Source: Fermentimonas sp. (GTDB lineage: Bacteria > Bacteroidota > Bacteroidia > Bacteroidales > Dysgonomonadaceae). From it: a stretch of DNA of 41,445 nt. Below the pieces are notes generated by a model. The model saw only the letters and a list, made by a program, of their open reading frames with translations. It did no database searches and had not been told where the DNA came from. Each line of letters starts with the position of its first letter. Position 1 is the first letter of the stretch. Shown here one piece after another: positions 1 to 7,977 of this stretch. A program made the position numbers and the translations under genes. The stretch covers positions 1 to 41,445 of the forward strand of contig JAQVXD010000024.1 in assembly GCA_028709385.1 (NCBI GenBank). Direction: 5' to 3'.

Positions 1-40
1 AGTTACAGTCAGCCCCATTTGGCCACTCTGGTAACTGCCC
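1..40 (-). tRNA. tRNA-Tyr (GUA), 5' part only
   Basis: The minus strand from base 40 reads GGGCAGTTACCAGAGTGGCC and continues through a D-arm to an anticodon loop CUGUAAC, giving anticodon GUA for tyrosine. The gene is cut by the left edge just after the anticodon loop. Positions 8-9 (UA) and the class II style D-arm fit tRNA-Tyr. It lies 10 bases downstream of tRNA-Thr on the same strand, the arrangement that precedes tuf in many Bacteroidales. Confidence 0.85.
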
Positions 41-50
41 AAAAATTCTG

Positions 51-124
51 AGCCTCTTGTCGGATTCGAACCAACGACCCCGAGATTACAAATCACGTGC
101 TCTGGCCAACTGAGCTAAAGAGGC
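51..124 (-). tRNA. tRNA-Thr (UGU)
   Basis: On the minus strand the acceptor 5' half GCCTCTT (118-124) pairs with AAGAGGC (52-58). The D-arm is GCTC/GAGC, the T-arm is GTTGG-TTCGAAT-CCGAC, and the anticodon loop UUUGUAA gives anticodon UGU (Thr). The anticodon stem CGUGA/UCUCG has one U-U mismatch in the middle; I recall the same stem in Bacteroides tRNA-Thr genes, so this is probably a clade feature, not damage. CCA is not encoded. The gene follows hpf by about 100 bases and is probably processed from the rpsU operon transcript. Confidence 0.95.
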
Positions 125-225
125 TTGCATACTTGATTTTAACCGTTCCTAAACGTTTTTAGGAGTGAAACGGTCGCAAAGGTAGTGATATTTTTATAGA
201 TGCCAAAACTTTTAATTGATTTTTT

Positions 226-528
226 TCAGAAGTTGTCTTTTGTTTTTTCCTTAGTCTTTATTATTTGTTTCTCAATAGCCATAACACACAGGTCGATAGC
301 TTCCTCAAATGTGTCTGCGGTTTTATTTGCGAATGCTTCTTTTTGTTTAAGATTCAGCTTAATGGCAGCATCTTTGTTCTTTACAGAGTCCGGTTTTATA
401 ACCTTCAGGATCACTTCGGCCAGAATAATTTCATCAGAAAAACGCTCAAGCTTTTTTATTTTTTTCTCAGTAAAAGCTTTTAACTGATCAGTTGCATCAA
501 AGTTTACAGATTGAATTGTTAGTTCCAT
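226..528 (-). CDS. hpf: Ribosome hibernation-promoting factor, short form
   Basis: This 100-residue protein has the HPF/RaiA (sigma-54 modulation, S30Ae) fold: it opens MELTIQSVNFDATDQLKAF, followed by the basic helix EKKIKKLERF and a second helix TFEEAIDLCVMAIEKQI. It binds the 30S decoding region and inactivates or dimerises ribosomes in slow growth. It is the short form, lacking the C-terminal dimerisation domain of long HPF. It lies 13 bases downstream of xerC on the same strand. The start is fixed by AGGAGGT at 535-541, seven bases before the ATG; this is a perfect Shine-Dalgarno sequence, very unusual in this window, and it abuts the xerC stop codon. Confidence 0.92.
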   Translation of the reverse strand: MELTIQSVNFDATDQLKAFTEKKIKKLERFSDEIILAEVILKVIKPDSVKNKDAAIKLNLKQKEAFANKTADTFEEAIDLCVMAIEKQIIKTKEKTKDNF

Positions 529-534
529 AAATTT

Positions 535-541
535 ACCTCCT
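535..541 (-). promoter_or_regulatory. Strong Shine-Dalgarno sequence before hpf
   Basis: The minus strand reads TAGAGGAGGTAAATTTATG: the xerC stop TAG, then a full anti-SD complement, then seven bases to the hpf ATG. The other starts I checked here (rpsU, xerC, dnaK, recN, tatA, aspS, eno, mdh, hsdM) show no comparable site, as expected for Bacteroidota. This marks hpf for a different mode of initiation. Confidence 0.85.
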
Positions 542-1432
542 CTATTTTTTTGCTCTTGGGTGAGCCTTTTGATAAGTTTTTTTCATTTCCTCAAATGTAA
601 CATGAGTATAGATTTCTGTTGACGAGAGACTCACATGACCCAGTAACTCTTTTACAGCATTAATCCCGGCACCGTTGTTCATCATTTCAGTTGCAAATGA
701 ATGACGAATCACGTGCGGACTCTTTTTAGACAGAGTAGGAATCTCATTCAAATGGTTGTGAATAATATTGTAAACAAGTATGGGATTCATTGGCTCTCCA
801 TCTTCTTTAACAAACAAAAATGGCGATTTGTTCTTAATTTCGGCGTCTCTTACATCTTTATATTGAAGAATTTTTTCCTTTGTCATATCTGAAAAAGGTA
901 TAAACCGCTGTTTATTTCCTTTCCCTGTCACTCTGATAGTGCATTTGTTGAAATCAATATCATTGTCTTTTATAGATATAACCTCGGCACGACGCATACC
1001 GGTTACGTATAAAAGCTCAATTAAAAAACGGTCACGGCATCCTGTAAAATCATCAGAGAAATTGTCAGGATTGTCGAGAATCTTAGTCATATCTCTGTCA
1101 TTCACAAAAACCGGAAGCTTTTTTGGGGTTTTAAGTCCTGAAATAAGTTTTACGGGATTTTTTGCAATAAGCTCTTTTCGCTCAAGAAAATTAAAGAACG
1201 CTTTCAGCGAGCTTAGTTTCCTGTTTACCGTACTGGGCTTCATTCCCTGCTCCATTAATGAGCTCATCCATATTCGCACGATATCACTGTCTATTTCAGA
1301 TGGAATAAATTCCCCTGTTTCCTCAACAATGAAATCTTCGAATTGAGTAAGATCTATTAAATAAGAAATCTCCGTCTGAGAAGAGTAGTTCTTCTCAAAA
1401 CGGAGATAATCAGTAAATTTTTCTTTCCACAT
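542..1432 (-). CDS. xerC: Tyrosine recombinase XerC/XerD-like
   Basis: This is a 296-residue tyrosine recombinase. Residues 1-90 form the SAM-like core-binding domain and about 110-290 the catalytic domain. All catalytic residues are visible: Arg147 (TGMRRAE), Lys171 (TGKGNKQR), His240 and Arg243 (HVIRHSFA), His266 (LLGH) and the nucleophile Tyr275 (STEIYTHV). The size and lack of accessory domains fit the Xer family that resolves chromosome dimers at dif. Its place between rpsU and hpf in a housekeeping operon argues for a resident Xer and against a mobile-element integrase. XerC versus XerD cannot be settled from sequence reading alone. Confidence 0.88.
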   Translation of the reverse strand: MWKEKFTDYLRFEKNYSSQTEISYLIDLTQFEDFIVEETGEFIPSEIDSDIVRIWMSSLMEQGMKPSTVNRKLSSLKAFFNFLERKELIAKNPVKLISGLKTPKKLPVFVNDRDMTKILDNPDNFSDDFTGCRDRFLIELLYVTGMRRAEVISIKDNDIDFNKCTIRVTGKGNKQRFIPFSDMTKEKILQYKDVRDAEIKNKSPFLFVKEDGEPMNPILVYNIIHNHLNEIPTLSKKSPHVIRHSFATEMMNNGAGINAVKELLGHVSLSSTEIYTHVTFEEMKKTYQKAHPRAKK

Positions 1433-1495
1433 CCGGTAGCTTTCAATAAATCTTTCAGCTACGAAGTTAAAGAATATATTCAGATATTGAAAATT

Positions 1496-1687
1496 TTATT
1501 CTTCGTTTTCCTGCATTTTCTGAACATAAACAGCGTGTTGTTTTTGTTTGCGGTTCTTCACAGAAGGCTTCATGTATGCCTGACGTCTGCGAAGTTCTTT
1601 AACAACCCCTGTTTTTTCGTATTTACGTTTAAATTTTTTCAAGGCTCTTTCTATATTTTCGCCTTCTTTTAATGGTACTACTATCAT
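1496..1687 (-). CDS. rpsU: 30S ribosomal protein bS21
   Basis: This 63-residue basic protein begins MIVVPLKEGENIERALKKFK and carries the conserved KRKYEKTGVVKELRRRQAY core of bS21, with a lysine/arginine-rich tail. bS21 binds the 30S platform near the 3' end of 16S rRNA. In Bacteroidota it takes part, with bS6 and bS18, in covering the anti-Shine-Dalgarno sequence (published for Flavobacterium). Here it is the first gene of rpsU-xerC-hpf-tRNA. No SD lies directly before its ATG; the only strong SD in its leader is about 160 bases upstream (1845-1853). Confidence 0.95.
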   Translation of the reverse strand: MIVVPLKEGENIERALKKFKRKYEKTGVVKELRRRQAYMKPSVKNRKQKQHAVYVQKMQENEE

Positions 1688-1709
1688 TCTTTTGAAATTT
1701 GTTTTTTAA

Positions 1710-1763
1710 TTATTTTGTTAATATTATTGCAATCGGGATCAATAGAATTATCGGTATAAACAT
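1710..1763 (-). CDS. Possible 17-residue hydrophobic leader peptide
   Basis: In the rpsU leader the minus strand encodes MFIPIILLIPIAIILTK followed by TAA. The ATG is preceded by GAGGT at seven bases, and it overlaps the stop of a four-codon frame (ATG AGG TAT GAC TAA TG). The peptide would be one short membrane helix ending in lysine. Seen: the frame, the GAGGT and the stop-start overlap. Inferred: that it is translated. A reading frame this short could easily be chance in AT-rich DNA. Confidence 0.25.
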   Translation of the reverse strand: MFIPIILLIPIAIILTK

Positions 1764-1844
1764 TAGTCATACCTCATCTATTTATAAAATTATAGCTTTA
1801 TGTAATTATCCCTTTTCTCTATCTTGTCACTGAGTGTTGCAATA

Positions 1845-1853
1845 ACCTCCTTT
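1845..1853 (-). promoter_or_regulatory. Anti-SD complement at the 5' end of the rpsU leader
   Basis: The minus strand reads AAAGGAGGT, a nine-base complement of the 16S anti-SD, a few bases downstream of the expected transcription start. It is followed immediately by TTATTG and a possible seven-codon TTG frame ending in TAG, not by the rpsU start, which is about 160 bases further on. It could be a ribosome standby or sensing site. Confidence 0.6.
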
Positions 1854-1865
1854 CTATTTGGGCTG

Positions 1866-1895
1866 CAAAGATAATAATAAAAATATAAAGATCAA
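1866..1895 (-). promoter_or_regulatory. Promoter of the rpsU operon
   Basis: The minus strand carries the -7 box TATCTTTG at 1866-1873 and the -33 element TTG at 1893-1895, with a 19-base spacer. This matches the Bacteroidota housekeeping promoter exactly. It predicts transcription starting near 1860 and a leader of about 170 bases before rpsU. Confidence 0.8.
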
Positions 1896-2096
1896 TCTCA
1901 TAATCAGATTTTTTGTTACTTATTGCAGCCGGTTATCCAGCCTTTATTATAATACATTATTCTGACAAAACCTATACATTGTTATTACATTGGCCTTACC
2001 AAGTCCAGTATCTCCTTATATAAATATGAAGTTGATAAGGCTCAGATTAGGGGAAGACAAGTTAGTGATACAGCTGATGTTTATGTGAGGCAGCAA

Positions 2097-2140
2097 TAAA
2101 AAAAGAGGCCGACTGCAAGTAAACTTGAGACGGCCTCTTT
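2097..2140 (-). terminator. Rho-independent terminator of dnaK
   Basis: A perfect 10-bp stem AAAGAGGCCG (2102-2111) and CGGCCTCTTT (2131-2140) with a 19-base loop is followed, on the minus strand, by a T-run. It starts 34 bases after the dnaK stop. Confidence 0.88.
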
Positions 2141-2173
2141 CGGTGTTAAGATATATGTAGTTTGCTTAAATCA

Positions 2174-4087
2174 TTATTTTACCTCTTCGAAATCTACATC
2201 AGTTACATCCTGGTCAGACGATTTGTCATTTCCTTGTGTTGACTGCTGTCCTGCATCTGCACCCGGCTGTGCTCCGCCCTGAGCATTGGCTGCATTGTAC
2301 ATTTCCTGAGAAGCTGCCTGGAATACTGCATTCAGTTCGTTAGTTGCAGCATCTATTCCGTCTAAGTTTTGTGCTTTATGAGCCTCTTTCAGTTTGTTTA
2401 GTGCAGCTTCGATAGGCCCTTTCTTATCAGCAGGTAATTTATCTCCAAGATCTTTCAATTGTTTTTCAGTCTGGAAAATAGTTGAGTCTGCCTGATTCAG
2501 CTTATCAATACGCTCTTTCTCTTTTTTGTCAGCTTCAGCATTTGCAGCAGCCTCTTCTTTCATTCTCTTGATTTCATCATCGCTTAATCCTGAAGATGCT
2601 TCGATTCTGATCTTTTGTTCTTTGCCCGAAGCCTTATCCTTTGCTGATACATTAAGTATACCGTTAGCATCGATATCAAAAGTAACTTCGATCTGAGGCA
2701 CTCCTCGTGGGGATGGTGGAATTCCGTCAAGGTTGAACACCCCGATTTGTTTGTTGTCTCTAGCAAGTGAACGCTCACCCTGCAGCACATTTATCTGAAC
2801 CGAAGGTTGATTGTCTGCAGCGGTTGAGAATGTTTCACTCTTTTTGGTAGGAATTGTTGTGTTTGCATCGATAAGTTTTGTCATCACTCCACCCAATGTT
2901 TCAATACCAAGTGACAAAGGTGTCACATCAAGCAAAAGCACATCTTTAACCTCGCCTGTTAATACAGCACCCTGGATAGCAGCACCAACAGCTACAACCT
3001 CATCAGGATTAACTCCCTTGTGCGGTTTCTTACCGAAAATAGATTCTACCATATCCTGTACAGCAGGAATTCTGGTGGAACCCCCAACAAGTATAACTTC
3101 GTCAATGTCAGAGTTGCTCATTCCTGCATCTTTCATTGCGTTTTGAATAGGCGCCTTACATTCCTGCAGCAGATCGTCAATCAGCTGTTCGAATTTAGCA
3201 CGTGTAAGAGTTTTCACCAAGTGTTTTGGAATACCGTTAACCGGCATTATATAAGGTAGATTTATCTCAGTTGTTGTTGCACTTGAAAGTTCAATCTTAG
3301 CTTTTTCTGCGGCTTCTTTCAATCTTTGGAGAGCCATAGGATCTTTGCGCAAATCTAAGCCCTCATCTTTTAAAAACTCATCTGCCAGCCAGTCTATGAT
3401 TCTGTGGTCGAAGTCATCGCCGCCAAGGTGTGTGTTACCATTTGTGGATTTTACTTCGAAAACACCGTCGCCCAACTCAAGAATAGAGATATCAAAAGTA
3501 CCTCCGCCAAGGTCGAAAACAGCAATTTTAGAATCTTTGTTTTGTTTGTCAAGACCATAAGCAAGTGCTGCAGCAGTGGGTTCGTTTACTATACGACGAA
3601 CGGTAAGACCTGCAATTTCACCTGCCTCTTTAGTAGCCTGACGCTGAGCGTCGCTAAAGTATGCAGGAACTGTAATTACAGCTTCCTTGATCTCCTGGCC
3701 AAGATGATCCTCTGCAGTCTTTTTCATTTTTTGCAAAACGATTGCAGAAATTTCCTGAGGTGTATAAAGTTGACCGTTTATGTCAACACGCGGAGTGTTA
3801 TTGTCACCACGTACTACTTTATAAGGCACCCTGCCAATTTCCTTCTGCACCTGATCAAAAGTCTCACCCATAAATGTTTTTATAGAAGAAACCGTATTGT
3901 TAGGATTTGTAATTGCCTGACGTTTTGCAGGGTCGCCAACTTTACGCTCTCCGTTATCAACAAAAGCAACAACGGAAGGTGTAGTTCGTTTTCCTTCGTT
4001 ATTAGGTATTACAACAGGTTCATTTCCCTCCATTACGGCGACACATGAATTTGTTGTACCTAAGTCGATTCCGATTATTTTTCCCAT
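2174..4087 (-). CDS. dnaK: Chaperone protein DnaK (Hsp70)
   Basis: This 637-residue Hsp70 is full length for bacteria. The ATPase domain spans about 1-380, with phosphate-binding loops [14 protein letters not shown] and [14 protein letters not shown] and the adenosine motif [15 protein letters not shown]. The peptide-binding domain follows the linker [19 protein letters not shown], then a helical lid and an acidic end [10 protein letters not shown]. It folds cytoplasmic proteins with DnaJ and GrpE, neither of which is adjacent. It appears monocistronic: its own terminator lies downstream and a divergent gene upstream. I saw no CIRCE element in the 250-base upstream region. Confidence 0.98.
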   Translation of the reverse strand: MGKIIGIDLGTTNSCVAVMEGNEPVVIPNNEGKRTTPSVVAFVDNGERKVGDPAKRQAITNPNNTVSSIKTFMGETFDQVQKEIGRVPYKVVRGDNNTPRVDINGQLYTPQEISAIVLQKMKKTAEDHLGQEIKEAVITVPAYFSDAQRQATKEAGEIAGLTVRRIVNEPTAAALAYGLDKQNKDSKIAVFDLGGGTFDISILELGDGVFEVKSTNGNTHLGGDDFDHRIIDWLADEFLKDEGLDLRKDPMALQRLKEAAEKAKIELSSATTTEINLPYIMPVNGIPKHLVKTLTRAKFEQLIDDLLQECKAPIQNAMKDAGMSNSDIDEVILVGGSTRIPAVQDMVESIFGKKPHKGVNPDEVVAVGAAIQGAVLTGEVKDVLLLDVTPLSLGIETLGGVMTKLIDANTTIPTKKSETFSTAADNQPSVQINVLQGERSLARDNKQIGVFNLDGIPPSPRGVPQIEVTFDIDANGILNVSAKDKASGKEQKIRIEASSGLSDDEIKRMKEEAAANAEADKKEKERIDKLNQADSTIFQTEKQLKDLGDKLPADKKGPIEAALNKLKEAHKAQNLDGIDAATNELNAVFQAASQEMYNAANAQGGAQPGADAGQQSTQGNDKSSDQDVTDVDFEEVK

Positions 4088-4270
4088 ATTTGTAATCTAT
4101 TTATTTTTATATAGTTTGTTGTTTTTCTTATTTTTATTTCTCTTATCATATTATTCTCAAATCTTGTGCCAAAATTCAGGATGTGCGGAGAATCTGCCAT
4201 AATGACTGATTGAAATTGCCTCTTTTTTAAGTTTTATTTGTTGTTTTTATTCTTTTCGGCATATTTTTTT

Positions 4271-4304
4271 TATCTTTGGGTTGTTAGTTCACAGTGCCGG
4301 CACT
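4271..4304 (+). promoter_or_regulatory. -7 box and 12-bp palindrome before the DUF4301 gene
   Basis: TATCTTTG at 4271-4278 is a perfect -7 box, though no TTG lies at the ideal distance upstream. Fifteen bases further on is the perfect palindrome AGTGCCGGCACT (4293-4304), just past the expected transcription start and conspicuously GC-rich for its surroundings. It may be an operator or a short 5' hairpin in the mRNA. Confidence 0.5.
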
Positions 4305-4339
4305 ATGAGTTTATCATTCACTGCTTAATACTATAAATT

Positions 4340-5857
4340 ATGTACACAAAACAAGACCTTGAATTACTGAAGAAGAAAGGGATAACAGAATCTCAGATTG
4401 AAACACAACTGGATTATTTCAAATCCGGATTTCCTTTCTTACAGATTGTATCAGCGGCATCAATCGGGAACGGAATTTTAAAAATTGAAGAAGATAAAGA
4501 GGCTCATTATATGGAGATATGGAGTAAATATTTGAACAGTGATAAAACTGTAACCAAATTTGTGCCCGCTTCAGGTGCAGCAAGTCGCATGTTTAAAGAT
4601 TTTTACACTTTTTATAATTCAGACTACGATAAACCTACAACAGATTTTGAGAAAACATTCTTCAGGGATATTCAGAAGTTTGCATTTTACGGTTCACTTG
4701 ATGAAACATGCAAAACAGTTTTCGGAAAAGGAGCAGGTGAAATGATAGAGGAGGGCAACTACAAGGATGTTGTTGCCGCCTTGCTTTCACCTGACGGACT
4801 TGATTATGGCAGTTTGCCAAAAGGGTTGTTGCTTTTTCATCATTACCCCGAGGGTAACAGAACACCGGTGGGTGAACATCTAACCGAAGGTGTGCTTTAT
4901 GCCAAAAATGCAGAAGGTAAGGTAAATGTGCATTTTACGGTATCCGAAGAGCACATGCAACTGTTTGAGTTATTGGTTGCTGCAAGGAAAATAAACTATG
5001 AACATAAGCTTGATGCAAAATTTTCCGTAACATATAGTATTCAGAAACCTGCTACTGACACTATTGCCGTAGATATGAACAACGAGCCGTTCAGGGAAGA
5101 GGACGGAACTCTGTTGTTCCGTCCCGGAGGGCATGGTGCACTTATAGAAAACCTTAATGATATCGATTCAGATATTATTTTCATAAAAAACGTGGATAAT
5201 GTCGTCCCCGACAGGTTAAAAGCAGACGAGGCACGATACAAGAAGCTGCTTGCAGGAGTGTTGGTTTCATTTCAACAACGTGCTTTTGAATACCTCACCA
5301 GACTTGAATCTGATGATGTCAGTGCTGAAGAGTTGTCAGAAATGCTGCTGTTTACTAAAAATGAATTATGCATTTCTAATAATGAGAAGTTTGAAACTGA
5401 TGAGGATCTTAAAAAGTATCTGAAAAAGAAACTTGACCGTCCTTTCAGAGTCTGCGGAATGGTAAAGAACGTTGGGGAACCGGGCGGAGGACCGTTTATT
5501 GCTGTTAATTCAGACGGAACGGCTTCTCTGCAGATTCTTGAGAGTTCGCAAATAGATAAAAATAACCCGGAAGCTGTGAAAGCTTTTAACAACGGGTCGC
5601 ACTTCAACCCTGTTGATCTGGTATGCGGAGTGAAATGTTATCAGAACAACAAATTTAATCTGACCAAGTTTGTGGACAAAAACACAGGGTTTATATCACA
5701 GAAATCAAAAGACGGTAAGGATTTGAAAGCATTGGAGCTTCCGGGTCTCTGGAATGGTGCAATGAGCGACTGGAACACTGTTTTTGTTGAAATACCGGTT
5801 TCAACATTTAATCCTGTTAAAACAGTAAACGATCTTTTAAGACCGGAGCATCAGTAA
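4340..5857 (+). CDS. DUF4301 family protein
   Basis: This 505-residue soluble protein has no signal peptide. I recognise it as DUF4301, a family largely confined to Bacteroidota, from features such as FVPASGAASRMFKDFY (about 75-90), the glycine-rich LLFRPGGHGALIENLND, and GMVKNVGEPGGGPFIAV. The PASGAASRM and RPGGHGALI segments resemble sugar-nucleotide or nucleotidyl transferase loops, but I assign no activity. It heads a tight plus-strand run (20-base gap to the next gene) that includes the PorE-like lipoprotein, so a cell-envelope role is conceivable but inferred only from context. Confidence 0.8.
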   Translation: MYTKQDLELLKKKGITESQIETQLDYFKSGFPFLQIVSAASIGNGILKIEEDKEAHYMEIWSKYLNSDKTVTKFVPASGAASRMFKDFYTFYNSDYDKPTTDFEKTFFRDIQKFAFYGSLDETCKTVFGKGAGEMIEEGNYKDVVAALLSPDGLDYGSLPKGLLLFHHYPEGNRTPVGEHLTEGVLYAKNAEGKVNVHFTVSEEHMQLFELLVAARKINYEHKLDAKFSVTYSIQKPATDTIAVDMNNEPFREEDGTLLFRPGGHGALIENLNDIDSDIIFIKNVDNVVPDRLKADEARYKKLLAGVLVSFQQRAFEYLTRLESDDVSAEELSEMLLFTKNELCISNNEKFETDEDLKKYLKKKLDRPFRVCGMVKNVGEPGGGPFIAVNSDGTASLQILESSQIDKNNPEAVKAFNNGSHFNPVDLVCGVKCYQNNKFNLTKFVDKNTGFISQKSKDGKDLKALELPGLWNGAMSDWNTVFVEIPVSTFNPVKTVNDLLRPEHQ

Positions 5858-5877
5858 CAGTTTAATCAGATTATGAT

Positions 5878-7911
5878 TTGCAATATTTCATCTCAAAAGC
5901 CGTTTATAGTAAAAAATCGACGGAATTGAAGTATTGTTTTTCATATACTTTACTGCTGGCATTTGTGTTGTTGCCGATATCGTGTAACCGGGTCAAACTG
6001 AGTGACGCAAGAGATCAATATGTTAACGGGGAGTATTATTCTGCTTCAGAATCTTACAGAAAGTTATATCAGAATACACCCCGCGAGAAAGAGGTCTTAC
6101 GTGGAGTAATATCCTTTGAGATGGCTGAGACGAATAGAAAGCTTGGCCGCACTATACGTGCCCTTTCGTCATACAAAAACGCAATCCGTTTTGATTACCC
6201 CGATACACTTATGTATCTGCATTATGCAAAAATGCTCCACAGAGAAGGAGAATACGGGTTAGCTGTTGAAGCATACGATGATTTCCTGAAACTATCGCCC
6301 GGTAACCTATTGGGAATAAACGGCAGAGAGGGTGCAGAGCTGGCGAAAGTCTGGAGAGAAAATCCAACCCGATATAAAGTTGAAAGAGTAAATATTTTTA
6401 ATACCGGCAGGGCAGAGTTTAGTCCTGTTTTGTCACAAAACGATGAGGTGATATATTTTACATCTTCGGGCGAAAGTGCTTCGGGCACAAACAGGAGTCC
6501 CGTTACCGGCATGAAATACACTGATATTTTCGTTTCAAGAAAGAACTCCCGGGGTGAATGGCAGAAGCCGGACGTGCTCAATTCTGAGATTAACGGTGAT
6601 TATGATGAAGGGACACCCTCCATCACCTCAGACGGCAGATATATGTTTTACACAGTCAGCTATCCCGATCCTGAAAAATCAACCAGACCGGAAATTTATA
6701 TCTCGAGGAGAGTAAACGGAATATGGACCACCGGCATTCCTTTTGAGATTAATAATATTGACTCGTCTGCCATCTTTGCACATCCCTCAATATCACCATC
6801 AGGAAAGTTTCTTTATTTTGTCACAGATATGCCCGGTGGTTATGGCGGAAAAGATATCTGGCGTGCTTCACTTTCATCATCATACAATGTTGTTTCGGTT
6901 GAGAATTTGGGACCTGCCATAAACAGTCCCGGTGATGAAATGTTCCCTTATATTCGTGATGAAAACAGTTTATACTTCTCATCCGACGGACACCCCGGGA
7001 TGGGAGGGTTAGACCTTTTTGAAGCACATTACAGTGAAGAAGGAAACGAATGGCAAATAGAAAATATGAAATCACCCGTTAATTCCTATCAAGACGATTT
7101 TAGTATTACATTTGAGCGAAATGCAGAAAAGGGCTACTTCAGCACAAGCCGTAATGATGTCAGGGGCTATGATCATATATTCTCTTTCGAATATCCGACT
7201 GCAAAAATAAATATCGAAGGTTTTGCAATAGACCCTGAAGATGAGTTTGTATCTGGTGTTAATGTTTCGGTAGTCGGGAGTGACGGATTCCTGCGAAATT
7301 TAATTACCGATAATGCAGGTGAATATAAGTTTGAAGCAGAAAGAGGCGTGTCTTATGTGTTTATGGCGAGTGCAAAAGGCTTTTTAAATCAAAAGCAGGT
7401 GCTGCAGACAACAAACGAAGAGATTGATACCACATATTATGTAGACTTTGAACTGATACCCTATAATAAGCCGGTGATACTTGAAAATGTCTTCTACGAT
7501 TTTGATAGTGCAACACTTCGTACAGAGTCGGAATCAGAACTCGATAAGCTTGTAGCCATGCTAAATGAGCACCCTGAAATATACATAGAGTTATCGGCAA
7601 ACAGCGACCGGTTTGGTGATGAGGAGTATAACATGCGGCTTTCAACTGATCGTGCTCAATCAGTTGCCGACTATTTAATAAAAAAAGGAGTAGATGGTGA
7701 AAGGTTAGTAGTAACAGGTCACGGTAAGTCTAATCCAAAAAAGATAAACAGGAGTATCGCAGATACTTACGATTTCTTAGAAGAAGGTGATAAACTTACT
7801 GAGGAATTTATTGACAATCTGACACCCGAACAGCAGGAAATTTCAGATCAGTTGAACAGGAGGACTGAGTTTAAGGTTTTTAATCTTATGGAAACAGATT
7901 CTCCGAAATAA
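5878..7911 (+). CDS. porE: PorE-like T9SS lipoprotein (TPR, beta-propeller, CRD, OmpA)
   Basis: The 677-residue protein has a hydrophobic N-terminal segment ending LLPISC, so Cys36 is the likely lipidated residue. Domains in order: TPR-like helices (about 40-150), PD40/WD40-like propeller repeats (about 165-420; for example GEYYSASESYR before and FSPVLSQNDEVIYFTSS within), a carboxypeptidase-regulatory-like beta domain (about 430-520) and an OmpA-like peptidoglycan-binding domain (about 535-677; VFYDFDSATLR, LSTDRAQSVADYL). This order matches Porphyromonas gingivalis PorE (PG1058), a type IX secretion component that ties the machinery to peptidoglycan. The only workable starts are TTG (5878 or 5926); the nearby ATG at 5873 is out of frame. 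Paralogues with the same layout exist, so the PorE assignment is likely but not certain. Confidence 0.72.
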   Translation: MQYFISKAVYSKKSTELKYCFSYTLLLAFVLLPISCNRVKLSDARDQYVNGEYYSASESYRKLYQNTPREKEVLRGVISFEMAETNRKLGRTIRALSSYKNAIRFDYPDTLMYLHYAKMLHREGEYGLAVEAYDDFLKLSPGNLLGINGREGAELAKVWRENPTRYKVERVNIFNTGRAEFSPVLSQNDEVIYFTSSGESASGTNRSPVTGMKYTDIFVSRKNSRGEWQKPDVLNSEINGDYDEGTPSITSDGRYMFYTVSYPDPEKSTRPEIYISRRVNGIWTTGIPFEINNIDSSAIFAHPSISPSGKFLYFVTDMPGGYGGKDIWRASLSSSYNVVSVENLGPAINSPGDEMFPYIRDENSLYFSSDGHPGMGGLDLFEAHYSEEGNEWQIENMKSPVNSYQDDFSITFERNAEKGYFSTSRNDVRGYDHIFSFEYPTAKINIEGFAIDPEDEFVSGVNVSVVGSDGFLRNLITDNAGEYKFEAERGVSYVFMASAKGFLNQKQVLQTTNEEIDTTYYVDFELIPYNKPVILENVFYDFDSATLRTESESELDKLVAMLNEHPEIYIELSANSDRFGDEEYNMRLSTDRAQSVADYLIKKGVDGERLVVTGHGKSNPKKINRSIADTYDFLEEGDKLTEEFIDNLTPEQQEISDQLNRRTEFKVFNLMETDSPK

Positions 7912-7977
7912 AGTGTATTTTTGTTTAATGGAATACCCATTTTAATTGAGGATTTACAAAAGAGATTTGTTTATTTT

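Larger units (their letters stand above)
1688..2096. other. Intergenic leader region between rpsU and the dnaK terminator
   Basis: This stretch holds the rpsU operon promoter (1866-1895), its approximately 170-base leader with a strong SD (1845-1853), and a possible short peptide (1710-1763). From about 1900 to 2096 I see nothing recognisable. One plus-strand frame (1953-2099) is open for 48 codons but has no ATG and no familiar motif. Confidence 0.6.

Noticed and set aside
1953-2099. A 48-codon open frame in the rpsU-dnaK intergenic region that might be a gene remnant
   Set aside because: It has no ATG, the translation matches nothing I recognise, and this length is expected by chance.
3404-4048. 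A 214-codon open frame on the plus strand opposite dnaK
   Set aside because: It lies wholly within dnaK on the other strand, has a cysteine- and asparagine-rich low-quality translation, and resembles no family. It is a shadow of the dnaK codon pattern.
4155-4200. A sigma-54-like sequence (TGGCAC then TTGA) upstream of dnaK on the minus strand
   Set aside because: The -12 element would need GC at the fixed distance but reads GA, and dnaK is not a usual sigma-54 target. The match is probably chance.
7921-7977. Upstream extension of recN to a TTG codon
   Set aside because: The extra 19 residues do not match RecN, whereas the ATG at 7978 gives the family start exactly.
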